In this document: piece by piece, positions 43,989 through 52,841 of the stretch
Position numbering within the stretch: position 1 is the first letter of the stretch
Layout of the letters: each line of letters begins with the position of its first letter
From: Bacteroidales bacterium
GTDB lineage: Bacteria > Bacteroidota > Bacteroidia > Bacteroidales > FEN-979
Direction: 5' to 3'
Assembly: GCA_023231005.1 (NCBI GenBank)
Contig: JALNWG010000005.1
Span: 78,442-142,441 of the forward strand
Length of the DNA stretch: 64,000 nt
Translations under genes and position numbers: made by a program
Notes under the pieces: generated by a model
Database searches by the model: none
Told to the model about the DNA's origin: nothing
What the model saw: only the letters and a program-made list of their open reading frames with translations

Positions 43989-46601
43989 ATGTACACCCAG
44001 CTAAGATCACCATTTCGTTTTTTGATCATCCTTTTTACTTTCCTCTTTTCACCGTCGCTTTTTGCTACACACCAGCGGGCTGCAGAAATTGTGTACAAAC
44101 ACATTTCCGGTCTTACTTATGAAATAACCCTCATCTCCTATACCTTTACTCCCAGCCCAGCTAACGCTTACCGAGACTATTTGCCCATCATCTGGGGGGA
44201 TGGAACGGCTTCGGATATTCCCCGTACAGTAATCACGGATCTCCCCAATGATATTACGTATAACAAGTATGTCGGGCAACATACTTTTCCCGGGCCAGCC
44301 ACGTATACTATTTCGTGCGAAGACCCCAACCGAAATGGAGGCATTCTTAATATCCCCAACTCCATAAACACGCCACTGTTCATTTATTCGGAACTTACCA
44401 TAAGCCCATTTATCGGTGGATATAATAATTCTCCGGTTCTCCTGCTTCCTCCCATTGATAATGGTTGTGTAAATCAACCGTTTTATCATAACCCAGGAGC
44501 TTATGATGTGGATGGAGATAGTCTTTCCTATAAGCTGGTTCCCTGCCGTGGTGCTCAAGGCCTGATCATTCCAGGATATTTTTCTCCTCCAGCCTCGAAA
44601 TCCTTAACCCTGAACCCGATTACCGGAGATTTATACTGGGATAGCCCCGAACAACAGGGGGAGTATAATATCGCCATCCTGATAGAAGAGTGGAGAAATG
44701 GCGTAAAAATCGGAAGTGTATTACGCGACATGCAAATCATCATCGTTGCATGTAACAATCATCCACCGGTCATCGATTCAGTAGCCGATACCTGTATTGA
44801 AGCTGGCAAAACCCTCAGATTTCCTGTCAGCGTGTTTGATCCCGACAGCAACAACGTCACACTCACTGGCACCGGAGGACCGTTGGTTTTACCTGTTAAT
44901 CCGGCAACCCTGAATCCCAATCCTGCTATCGGAAAAACTACTACCCGTTCACTTTTCCAATGGAATACCGTGTGTGATCACATCAAGAAACAACCCTATT
45001 ATGTCTTTTTTAAAGCCAAAGACGACGGAACACCGGTAAACCTGGTTGCCATTAAATCAATTAATATCCTCGTAGTTGGCCCTCCTCCTGAAAATCTTAC
45101 GGCTACCCCCATGGGAAACACCGTAACACTCCAGTGGGATCCTTATTCATGCATCAATGCAAAAGGATTCCGGATCTTCAGGAAAGCAGATTCCACAGGT
45201 TATATCCCAGGGTATTGTCAAACTGGAGTCCCTCCTTACCTGGGTTATTCAAAGATAGCTACCCTGACCGGACTGAATCAAACATCCTTTCTTGATGATA
45301 ATCAGGGTGCCGGATTGGTGAGAGGAGTTAAATATTGTTATCTCGTTATTGCCTGGTATAAAGATGATGCAGAAAGCTATGCCTCCAACGAGGCCTGTGC
45401 CATCCTTAATAAAGATGTGGCTGTTATCACAAATGTCAGCATCAATACCACCCAAGAAACTACCGGCTCTGTGTATGTTGCCTGGTCAAAACCAACTGAA
45501 ATAGACACCCTGCAAGCCCCGGGGCCTTATAAATACCTCATTGCCAGGTCGAGGTTTGACAATCCCGGAACCTTTTCGGTGATCGATTCTCTTGATCAAC
45601 TGAACGATACAATTTGTACAGATCAGCTATTGAATACCTTGAAATATGGATTTAAATACCGGATCGACCTGTTCAATGTAACCCCTGGGAACAGGTTCCT
45701 GATCGGATCCTCCCAAATTGCCTCCTCAATGTTTTTATCGATTTCCCCAACCGACAAAATGTTAAAATTGAGCTGGACCAACGAAGTCCCCTGGAATAAC
45801 AAGCAGTTTACTATTTATCGTAAGGATCCCGGATCCATTGCTTTCGATTCGGTTGGTACTAGTACTGCTCCGGTTTTCAATGATCCCGGCCTGGTTAATG
45901 GTGAAACCTATTGTTACCGGATAAAAAGTACCGGGATGTACTCTGCCTCCGGATTTGTGGATCCGATCATAAACTATTCACAGGAAAATTGTGGTATTCC
46001 TGTGGATAATCTTCCTCCCTGCCCACCCCGGCTTAAAGTAGAGACCCGTTGCATTGAATCAACAAACACCCTGACTTGGGGATTGCCTGCCGATACCTGT
46101 TCAAAAGATATCGCAAAATATTATATTTATTATTCACGCACGTCAGGAGACATGCTTATTATCGATTCACTTCTTAATCCCAGCGATACTACCTATATAC
46201 ATTCCCCGGCTCATTCCATCGTTGGCTGCTATGGGGTAATTGCCGTTGATTCGGCAGGAAACCGTAGCGCCATGAGCAATATCGTTTGCATTGATAACAC
46301 AGCCTGTCCGGTATATACACTTCCCAATGTTTTTACTCCCAATGGAGACACAAAGAATGATTACTTCACCCCCAAAAAACCGTATACTTCTGTCGAGGAG
46401 ATCAATCTTAAAATTTTCGACCGTTGGGGAAGGGTGGTATTTGAAACTCATGAGCCTGATATTAATTGGGATGGAAAGGATAAAAACACAAACCAGCCCT
46501 GTAGTGACGGCACCTACTTTTTCGTTTGTGATGTTTTTGAAATCACCCTCCAGGGAACATTAAAACGGTCGTTGCAGGGAAGTCTGACCATACTGAGATA
46601 A
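43989..46601 (+). CDS. Secreted multidomain protein with T9SS type B (gliding-motility-associated) C-terminal domain
   Basis: 870 residues starting at the ATG one codon after a TTG. Signal peptide ('FLIILFTFLFSPSLFA') then 'THQRAAEIVYKHISGLTYEITLISYTF', a start typical of this phylum's large adhesin-like gliding-motility C-terminal proteins. The middle has Ig-like/fibronectin-III-like units ('PPENLTATPMGNTVTLQWDPYS', 'TDKMLKLSWTNEVPWNNKQFTIYR', 'STNTLTWGLPADTCSKDIAKYYIY'). The last ~95 residues are the CHU_C/type B sorting domain: 'LPNVFTPNGDTKNDYFTP', 'IFDRWGRVVFE', 'WDGKDKN', 'DGTYFFVCDV'. Expected on the cell surface or secreted; ligand unknown. Confidence 0.9.
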   Translation: MYTQLRSPFRFLIILFTFLFSPSLFATHQRAAEIVYKHISGLTYEITLISYTFTPSPANAYRDYLPIIWGDGTASDIPRTVITDLPNDITYNKYVGQHTFPGPATYTISCEDPNRNGGILNIPNSINTPLFIYSELTISPFIGGYNNSPVLLLPPIDNGCVNQPFYHNPGAYDVDGDSLSYKLVPCRGAQGLIIPGYFSPPASKSLTLNPITGDLYWDSPEQQGEYNIAILIEEWRNGVKIGSVLRDMQIIIVACNNHPPVIDSVADTCIEAGKTLRFPVSVFDPDSNNVTLTGTGGPLVLPVNPATLNPNPAIGKTTTRSLFQWNTVCDHIKKQPYYVFFKAKDDGTPVNLVAIKSINILVVGPPPENLTATPMGNTVTLQWDPYSCINAKGFRIFRKADSTGYIPGYCQTGVPPYLGYSKIATLTGLNQTSFLDDNQGAGLVRGVKYCYLVIAWYKDDAESYASNEACAILNKDVAVITNVSINTTQETTGSVYVAWSKPTEIDTLQAPGPYKYLIARSRFDNPGTFSVIDSLDQLNDTICTDQLLNTLKYGFKYRIDLFNVTPGNRFLIGSSQIASSMFLSISPTDKMLKLSWTNEVPWNNKQFTIYRKDPGSIAFDSVGTSTAPVFNDPGLVNGETYCYRIKSTGMYSASGFVDPIINYSQENCGIPVDNLPPCPPRLKVETRCIESTNTLTWGLPADTCSKDIAKYYIYYSRTSGDMLIIDSLLNPSDTTYIHSPAHSIVGCYGVIAVDSAGNRSAMSNIVCIDNTACPVYTLPNVFTPNGDTKNDYFTPKKPYTSVEEINLKIFDRWGRVVFETHEPDINWDGKDKNTNQPCSDGTYFFVCDVFEITLQGTLKRSLQGSLTILR

Positions 46602-46615
46602 CTGAGTTTTTTTTC

Positions 46616-46623
46616 TACCTTTG
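46616..46623 (+). promoter_or_regulatory. -7 box (TACCTTTG) almost at the lepA start codon
   Basis: Exact TAnnTTTG match; its last base is 5 bases before the lepA GTG, so the predicted transcription start coincides with the start codon. No -33 TTG at 19 bases. Confidence 0.55.
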
Positions 46624-46628
46624 CGTAC

Positions 46629-48419
46629 GTGAAAAACCTGCGAAATTTTTGTATTATTGCCCATATTGATCATGGGAAATCGACTTTGGCTGACCGGTTA
46701 TTACAATTGACCGATACGGTCTCTGCCCGTGATTCACGCGACCAGGTACTTGACGATATGGATCTGGAGCGGGAACGTGGCATAACGATCAAGAGCCATG
46801 CGATCCAAATGAATTATCGTCAAGATGGGAAGGAATACATTCTTAACCTGATCGACACCCCGGGACATGTTGATTTTTCTTATGAAGTATCGCGTGCCAT
46901 TGCGGCCTGTGAAGGGGCACTGCTCGTGGTGGATGCCACACAGGGCATCCAGGCACAAACAATTTCGAACCTTTATCTCGCCATTGAACACAACCTCGCC
47001 ATCATCCCGGTTCTGAATAAAATTGATATGGATGCCGCCATGGTTGAGGAAGTTAAGGATCAGATCGTGGAACTTTTGGGTTGCGACCGGGAAGAGATCC
47101 TGAGTGTCAGCGCCAAATTGGGAGTGGGTATTGAACAGGTTCTGAATGCCATTGTCACCCGAGTTCCCTGCCCTTCCGGAGATCCAAATGCTCCGCTCCA
47201 GGCTCTTGTTTTTGACTCCCTGTACAATCCCTTCCGCGGGGTTGTCGCCTATTTTAGAATTCTTAATGGATCCATTGGGAAAGATGATCACGTGAAATTT
47301 GTTGCTACCGGGATGGATTACCACGTGGATGAAGTAGGTATTTTGCGATTAAAACAGGAACCCCGCGACCGCGTTTTTACCGGCGATGTGGGATATATAA
47401 TTTCCGGAATAAAAAACAGCAAAGAAGTTCAGGTTGGAGATACCATTACACAGGTAGAAAATCCTTGTCCCGATATTATTGAAGGATTTCGTGGAGTAAA
47501 ACCCATGGTTTTCGCTGGAATATATCCTACCGATGCCGATGAATATGAAGAATTGCGGGACTCCCTGGAAAAACTTCGCCTTAATGATGCCTCGCTCACT
47601 TTTGAACCCGAAGCTTCGGCTGCCCTTGGATTTGGATTCCGCTGTGGTTTTCTTGGATTATTGCACATGGAGATTATTCAGGAACGCCTCGACCGGGAAT
47701 TTGATATGGATGTGATTACCACGGTTCCCAATGTTTCCTACAAAGTTTATACGACCAAGGGCGAAGTATTGAATGTTTATAATCCTTCGGGACTTCCGGA
47801 ACCCAATTATATCGATAAAATCGAAGAACCTTGTATTACAGCCAACATCATTACTAAATCAGAGTATCTTGGTCCAATCATGACACTTTGTATTGGGAAA
47901 CGAGGGATTTTGAAGAACCAGGTTTACCTAACAACCGATCGTATTGAGCTAACCGTGGATCTTCCGCTTGGTGAAATTGTATTCGATTTTTATGACCGAT
48001 TGAAGAGTATTTCCAAAGGGTATGCTTCCTTTGACTACTATCCTTCCGGCTGGCAGAAAGCCGATCTGGTTAAACTCGACATTCTCCTCAACGGAGATAT
48101 TGTAGATGCACTTTCCTCTCTGATCACCCGGAATAATGCGTATGATTTCGGTCGTCGTTTTTGCGAAAAATTGAAAGAATACATTCCACGTCAACAGTAC
48201 GAAGTGGCCATCCAGGCTGCAATCGGGGCCAAAGTTATTGCCCGTGAAACAGTAAAGGCCGTTCGAAAAGATGTTACGGCAAAATGTTATGGAGGAGATA
48301 TTACCCGAAAGCGAAAGCTCCTGGAAAAACAGAAAAAGGGAAAGAAGCGGATGCGTCAGATTGGAAATGTTGAAGTACCGCAGAAGGCATTTCTTGCCGT
48401 ACTTAAACTGGATTCGTAA
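46629..48419 (+). CDS. lepA: Elongation factor 4 (LepA)
   Basis: 596 residues from GTG; the conserved family N-terminus 'MKNLRNFCIIAHIDHGKSTLADRLL' begins exactly there. GTPase motifs: 'AHIDHGKST' (G1), 'RERGITIKSHA' (G2), 'DTPGHVDFSYEV' (G3), 'LNKIDM' (G4), 'SAKLGVG' (G5). Domain II and the EF4-specific C-terminal domain ('AKCYGGDITRKRKLLEKQKKGKKRM') follow. It back-translocates or remodels stalled ribosomes. The upstream gene stops 27 bases before. Confidence 0.96.
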   Translation: MKNLRNFCIIAHIDHGKSTLADRLLQLTDTVSARDSRDQVLDDMDLERERGITIKSHAIQMNYRQDGKEYILNLIDTPGHVDFSYEVSRAIAACEGALLVVDATQGIQAQTISNLYLAIEHNLAIIPVLNKIDMDAAMVEEVKDQIVELLGCDREEILSVSAKLGVGIEQVLNAIVTRVPCPSGDPNAPLQALVFDSLYNPFRGVVAYFRILNGSIGKDDHVKFVATGMDYHVDEVGILRLKQEPRDRVFTGDVGYIISGIKNSKEVQVGDTITQVENPCPDIIEGFRGVKPMVFAGIYPTDADEYEELRDSLEKLRLNDASLTFEPEASAALGFGFRCGFLGLLHMEIIQERLDREFDMDVITTVPNVSYKVYTTKGEVLNVYNPSGLPEPNYIDKIEEPCITANIITKSEYLGPIMTLCIGKRGILKNQVYLTTDRIELTVDLPLGEIVFDFYDRLKSISKGYASFDYYPSGWQKADLVKLDILLNGDIVDALSSLITRNNAYDFGRRFCEKLKEYIPRQQYEVAIQAAIGAKVIARETVKAVRKDVTAKCYGGDITRKRKLLEKQKKGKKRMRQIGNVEVPQKAFLAVLKLDS

Positions 48420-48498
48420 AACCATAAAACGTTGTAACAATTCCAAGTTATTTTCGTCTCATTCGGCAATCATTTACAAACCCTCAATCCAAAACATC

Positions 48499-49431
48499 AT
48501 GAAAATCTATTCTAAAATTACCTTTCTGTCACTCTTGTTTGTTATTGCTTTTGCAGGTATTGTCAGTGCACAACATGATCGTGGAATGAAATGTCCCATG
48601 TACAAACACGGAAACCATCACTGCGACAGCACCGAGGTGCATCATTGGGATAGCACTGATTTGGATTTTTTCACCTATTGCTTTCACGACTTCCACATGG
48701 ATGATTTTCCATTTTTCAAGGAAAAAATGAAATATAATGGTCATTGGGCCGGGGTGGAAATTGGAATCAACGGGTATGAAACTTCGGAGTTCAATATGAA
48801 TTTTTATCCTGATTATCCATATATGAACATGAATACCGGACGCTCGGTATTTGTGAACCTTAACCCATTCGAACTCAATGTGAACTTATTTAAAAACCAT
48901 ATAGGATTTACCACAGGTCTGGGTTTCCAGTTAAGCAATTATTACTTCACTAACAATTATGTAATGCTGAAGGATTCTGCAATGTTGGTTGCTTATCAAT
49001 CGAAGGATCAACTTGGTAATTCAGTAAATTTTAAAGTAAACAAACTATTTATTTCCTATCTCAATCTCCCCCTTTTCTTCGAATATCAAACCAACCGATA
49101 TCGTAGGATGAACAGTTTTCACGTAACCCTTGGGGTTATCGTTGGAGTTCGGCTTTGCACCTATACCAAACAAGACTATTCCAGCATAGATCAAACATAT
49201 ACGCTTGTGGATGATAACGGAAATAAAGTGGCAACCTATTATGTTGACAAGAGAAATGTCAGGACTAGTGGAGCCTACCACTTGAATCCTTTTAAAGTTG
49301 ATGCTGCATTCCGGATTGGATGGTCACACCTGAATCTCTTTGCCACCTATTCAATTACTCCAATGTTCCAGAAAAATCAAGGTCCTGAACTTTATCCATG
49401 GACCGTTGGTATCACCCTATTGGGATGGTAG
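48499..49431 (+). CDS. Outer-membrane beta-barrel protein of unknown function
   Basis: 310 residues starting at the ATG of the signal peptide ('MKIYSKITFLSLLFVIAFAGIVSAQ'); an in-frame start inside lepA is rejected. After the signal peptide comes a His/Asp/Cys/Met-rich segment ('HDRGMKCPMYKHGNHHCDSTEVHHWDST', about 26-55) that could bind metal, then a barrel domain typical of the PorT/OMP_b-brl families ('HWAGVEIGINGYE', 'IGFTTGLGFQLSNYYF', 'LPLFFEYQTNRYR', 'FHVTLGVIVGVRLCTYTK', 'AAFRIGWSHLNLFATYSITPMF'). The molecular function is not known. Convergent with the RecD-like helicase gene, 14 bases apart. Confidence 0.82.
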   Translation: MKIYSKITFLSLLFVIAFAGIVSAQHDRGMKCPMYKHGNHHCDSTEVHHWDSTDLDFFTYCFHDFHMDDFPFFKEKMKYNGHWAGVEIGINGYETSEFNMNFYPDYPYMNMNTGRSVFVNLNPFELNVNLFKNHIGFTTGLGFQLSNYYFTNNYVMLKDSAMLVAYQSKDQLGNSVNFKVNKLFISYLNLPLFFEYQTNRYRRMNSFHVTLGVIVGVRLCTYTKQDYSSIDQTYTLVDDNGNKVATYYVDKRNVRTSGAYHLNPFKVDAAFRIGWSHLNLFATYSITPMFQKNQGPELYPWTVGITLLGW

Positions 49432-49445
49432 CATCTGTAACGATA

Positions 49446-50882
49446 TCACGAATCACGGAAAAATCGATCTTCAAAATTGATCAGGAACAAGCGTTTGGTT
49501 GCTCTAGTAATAGCGGTATACAGCCAACGCAGGAATTCAACATTGAGCATTTTATCGTTCAGATATCCCTGGTCGACAAATACGGTGTCCCACTGCCCAC
49601 CCTGTGATTTGTGGCATGTGAAGGCATAGGCAAATTTAACCTGAAGCGCGTTGAAATAAGGGCTGGCCTTAACTTTTTCCATCCGTTCACGTTTGGATTT
49701 CACCTCCATAAAATCCTCCATTACTGCCTGGAAAAGACGATTGTTTTCAGATTGAGGAAGAGCAGCCGATTCCGACATCAGGGTATCAAGAATAATTTTC
49801 ACATCCAATTCTTTTTCTTCCGGATAATCTACGAAACGGATGGTTACATCGGCAAAACGGAAGCCGTACATTTCTTCAATTTTCCGGATGCGCACCAATT
49901 CTATAATGTCACCGTTTGCGATAAATCCGGCCGTGGATTCTACTGGTAGCCAGAAGTAGTTATTTTTAACTACCATCAAATAATCACCGTTGGAGATTTC
50001 TTCCTCAAGAAACAGAATTCGTTTGCGAATTTCCCGGTTATAAATATTTGCCCTTTTATTGGATCGGCAAATAACTGCATTGTTATCTTTTTCCAATCCG
50101 GAATATGCGTGGTTAAGCGCCTCTTCCAGATCAGGGCCGTTGATGCGCGTAATATCGGGATAGTTCAGTAAGGAGAACATTGGGAAATTCAGTTTCTGAT
50201 CTTGCACCTGGTGGCGAATGAGGGTGGCATTAATAAGGATCCCCGATTCTTTAGCCTGCCGCACTACCTGAGTAAGTTCGAAGGTGTCAATGTCGAGATG
50301 GTAGGCATTTTTCAAAAAATCCACATCCAATGCAGGACTGCGATCGAGACCGACAGGTGGAAGCTGGGCAGCATCTCCGATGAGCAACATCCGGCAATTC
50401 TCCCCGCTGTAAACAAACTGAAAAAGATCATCCAACAAGTTCCGGGAAGAAAAAAGAGTTCCTTCAGACGACATGGCATGTTGTATCATGGAAGCCTCAT
50501 CCACAATAAAAAGGGTGTGTTTGTGATAATTGGTCTGCATCTTCAGGTTAATCAATCCATCTTTATTGGTATGGGTCAGATAGATCTTGCGATGAATGGT
50601 ATTAGCCTGACGCTTCGTATAACTGGCAAGCACTTTGGCGGCCCGTCCTGTTGGTGCAAGCAGGACCGTTTTTTTCCCGATATTGGGAAGAACGTCAACC
50701 AGAGCTTGCACAACCGTGGTTTTACCGGTTCCAGCATATCCCCGTAAGATGAAAAGAGCATTGGGTTGTTTCCAGGAAATTGTAAGAAATACGGCCAGTT
50801 CATCTAACAATTTATCTTGCCCTGCTGTAGGGTCATAAGGGAATCCCTTACGAAGCATCGCGATGACTTTACTCATATCCAT
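49446..50882 (-). CDS. RecD-like ATP-dependent DNA helicase (SF1B)
   Basis: 478 residues. Walker A 'RGYAGTGKTTVVQAL' (~45-59), motif Ia 'LLAPTGRAAKVL', Walker B 'TLFIVDEASMI', motif III 'MLLIGDAAQLPPVG', and near the end 'FAYAFTCHKSQGGQWDTVFVD' with 'RWLYTAITRATKRLFLIN', the UvrD_C_2 block of RecD/TraA/Pif1-like helicases. It has no RecB/RecC partners, and the N-terminal region is short, so it is a stand-alone 5'-3' helicase of the 'AAA_30' type. Substrate unknown. Nine bases downstream of the ABC permease gene. Confidence 0.9.
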   Translation of the reverse strand: MDMSKVIAMLRKGFPYDPTAGQDKLLDELAVFLTISWKQPNALFILRGYAGTGKTTVVQALVDVLPNIGKKTVLLAPTGRAAKVLASYTKRQANTIHRKIYLTHTNKDGLINLKMQTNYHKHTLFIVDEASMIQHAMSSEGTLFSSRNLLDDLFQFVYSGENCRMLLIGDAAQLPPVGLDRSPALDVDFLKNAYHLDIDTFELTQVVRQAKESGILINATLIRHQVQDQKLNFPMFSLLNYPDITRINGPDLEEALNHAYSGLEKDNNAVICRSNKRANIYNREIRKRILFLEEEISNGDYLMVVKNNYFWLPVESTAGFIANGDIIELVRIRKIEEMYGFRFADVTIRFVDYPEEKELDVKIILDTLMSESAALPQSENNRLFQAVMEDFMEVKSKRERMEKVKASPYFNALQVKFAYAFTCHKSQGGQWDTVFVDQGYLNDKMLNVEFLRWLYTAITRATKRLFLINFEDRFFRDS

Positions 50883-50891
50883 GATGAAACG

Positions 50892-52136
50892 CTATTCATA
50901 ACGAAGAGATTCAATGGGATCAAGGTTGGCCGCTTTATAGGCTGGGATGATTCCGCTGATCAAGGCGACAAATAAGCAAAGTATGACCCCGGTAAGAATC
51001 CAAATCCAGGGAATAATAAAAGCGCTTCCAATCAGCAGGGAAATGACATTTCCAACCAGAATTCCGAGAAAAACGCCCAATATACCACCCAACTGACCAA
51101 TCACAATGGCCTCAACGAGAAATTGATTCCGGATGACTCTTTTCGTAGCTCCAATCGCTTTACGAATCCCTATTTCCCGGGTCCGCTCGGTTACGGAAAC
51201 CAGCATGATATTCATCAATCCAATGGCTGCTCCCAATAAAGTAATAAATCCTATTAAGGTGGCAGCAAGGGTGACAAATTTGATATTCTCGATCAGCATT
51301 TTTGCTACATTATCGCTTTTTGTTATCTCGAAAGTATCATCCATCCCAACTGGAACCTTGCGAATATTTCTCAGAATTGCAGTGGCTTCACCCATGGCAG
51401 CATCCACCTGCTCAGGCCTTTTAGCCATCACATTGATATTGAAAGAACGGTTGGGACGGGGAAAATTTACCCGTACATTGGTTAACGGGATAAAGCACGA
51501 CCGATCGCCACTAAATCCCATACTTGATCCTTTGGATTTTAATACGCCGATGATCCGGTATTTCCCCGGACCGATGGAGATGATCTTCCCGATCGGATCT
51601 TCTTTCTTTTTAAAAAGATTTTTAACCAATTCAGCTCCGATAATCACGGAACTGGAGCCATATTCAATTTCATTGCTGGTAAAATTTCTTCCTTTTTCAA
51701 TTTCATCCCCTGAAGTGATCAGATAATCTTCATCGGTACCCATAACCCTGATGTTGGGATTGGTCTTGTTGGCTTCATATTTAAGAGTTGCGATTCCTGT
51801 TGCATTGACAAAAACAGCAGTATAGGCAGGAAAATCATATTGCTGTTTAAACTCCATTGCCTGATTAAAGCTAATAGGCTCAAAACGTTTTTCCTTTTGC
51901 CTTTCGCCTCCCATGTGAATATTCATTGTACGATTACGAATGGTAAGGGTATTGGCCCCCATTTGAGTAAAATTCTGAGTTAGATAGTATTTAATTGAAT
52001 CGGTGGCTGTTAAAATTCCAACCAAAGCCATAATTCCAAATGAAATGATCATAATGGTAAGGATTGTACGAAGCATGTGGCTTCGGATTGAATCCAGCGA
52101 AATCCTGATATTCTCAGTAACCAGGGTGTTTTTCAT
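50892..52136 (-). CDS. MacB/FtsX-type ABC transporter permease
   Basis: 414 residues: one N-terminal membrane helix ('MLRTILTIMIISFGIMALVGIL'), a large periplasmic MacB_PCD domain (~45-285) and three C-terminal helices with the FtsX signature ('LIGFITLLGAAIGLMNIMLVSVTERTREIGIRKAIGATKRVI', 'AALIIPAYKAANLDPIESLRYE'). These permeases use a mechanotransmission mechanism for lipoprotein, peptide or drug export. No ATPase gene lies beside it, so the partner is encoded elsewhere. Starts 3 bases after upp. Confidence 0.9.
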   Translation of the reverse strand: MKNTLVTENIRISLDSIRSHMLRTILTIMIISFGIMALVGILTATDSIKYYLTQNFTQMGANTLTIRNRTMNIHMGGERQKEKRFEPISFNQAMEFKQQYDFPAYTAVFVNATGIATLKYEANKTNPNIRVMGTDEDYLITSGDEIEKGRNFTSNEIEYGSSSVIIGAELVKNLFKKKEDPIGKIISIGPGKYRIIGVLKSKGSSMGFSGDRSCFIPLTNVRVNFPRPNRSFNINVMAKRPEQVDAAMGEATAILRNIRKVPVGMDDTFEITKSDNVAKMLIENIKFVTLAATLIGFITLLGAAIGLMNIMLVSVTERTREIGIRKAIGATKRVIRNQFLVEAIVIGQLGGILGVFLGILVGNVISLLIGSAFIIPWIWILTGVILCLFVALISGIIPAYKAANLDPIESLRYE

Positions 52137-52139
52137 TTT

Positions 52140-52790
52140 TCAAAGTTTTTTTCCATAAGCGAGATCACCGGCATCTCCTAATCCCGGGACGATAAATGAT
52201 TGAGCAGTCAATTCTTCATCAATCACTCCAACCCAAATGGAAATATTTTCCAGTGATAGATGTTTTTTAACATATTCAACCCCTTCTGAACTCGCCAGAA
52301 TGGTAGCCAAATAAGTGTGTTTCGGTTTCCCATGGCTAATCATTTCCCGGTATGCAAGCACCATGGAAGTGCCGGAAGCAAGCATAGCATCTGACAAAAT
52401 CACTATTTTATCTTCAATATCAGGCACAGAAACATAATCAGTTTCAATGGTATAACTTCCATCGGGATGATGCTTCCTAAAAGCGGAAATAAAAGCATTT
52501 TCCGATTTGTCAAATACATTTAAAAGCCCCTGATGAAAAGGAAGTCCCGCCCGGAGAATCGCTGCCAATACGGGATATTCCTTCAGCGTCGGGACATTGG
52601 CTATCCCAAGAGGAGTAATGACTTCCTTTAATTCGAATGCTAAATCTTTGCTGATCTCATATCCGAAAATTGTTCCCAACCTTTCCAGATTATTCCTGAA
52701 CCGCAACGAATCCCGTTGAATGTCAGTATCGCGGATCTCAGAAATATATTGATTCAGGATGGAAGAAGAGGCTGATAAAACATGGACCAT
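52140..52790 (-). CDS. upp: Uracil phosphoribosyltransferase
   Basis: 216 residues. Makes UMP from uracil and PRPP. Family sequences present: 'LNQYISEIRDTDIQRDSLRFRNNLERLG' (about 10-37), 'PVLAAILRAGLPFHQGLLNVF', 'IVILSDAMLASGTSM' (PRPP-binding loop, with SDAMLASGTS in place of the commoner VDPMLATGGS) and the uracil-binding C-terminus 'YLATILASSEGVEYV...AQSFIVPGLGDAGDLAYG'. The variant loop retains the acid pair spacing needed for PRPP. A TACTTTTG -7 box overlaps the end of the upstream gene, so upp has its own promoter. Confidence 0.94.
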   Translation of the reverse strand: MVHVLSASSSILNQYISEIRDTDIQRDSLRFRNNLERLGTIFGYEISKDLAFELKEVITPLGIANVPTLKEYPVLAAILRAGLPFHQGLLNVFDKSENAFISAFRKHHPDGSYTIETDYVSVPDIEDKIVILSDAMLASGTSMVLAYREMISHGKPKHTYLATILASSEGVEYVKKHLSLENISIWVGVIDEELTAQSFIVPGLGDAGDLAYGKKL

Positions 52791-52822
52791 GATAGACTTT
52801 TTTGCAATTGTTTAAATACGAA

Positions 52823-52830
52823 CAAAAGTA
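52823..52830 (-). promoter_or_regulatory. Candidate -7 box (TACTTTTG) for upp
   Basis: Exact TAnnTTTG on the minus strand, 32 bases before the upp ATG, in the only sizeable gap (51 bases) of this cluster. -33 element not seen. Confidence 0.45.
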
Positions 52831-52841
52831 GCGAATTTTCC

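Noticed and set aside
48271..48498. 76-codon N-terminal extension of the outer-membrane barrel gene into lepA
   Set aside because: The signal peptide begins at 48499; the upstream part overlaps the conserved lepA C-terminus in another frame.
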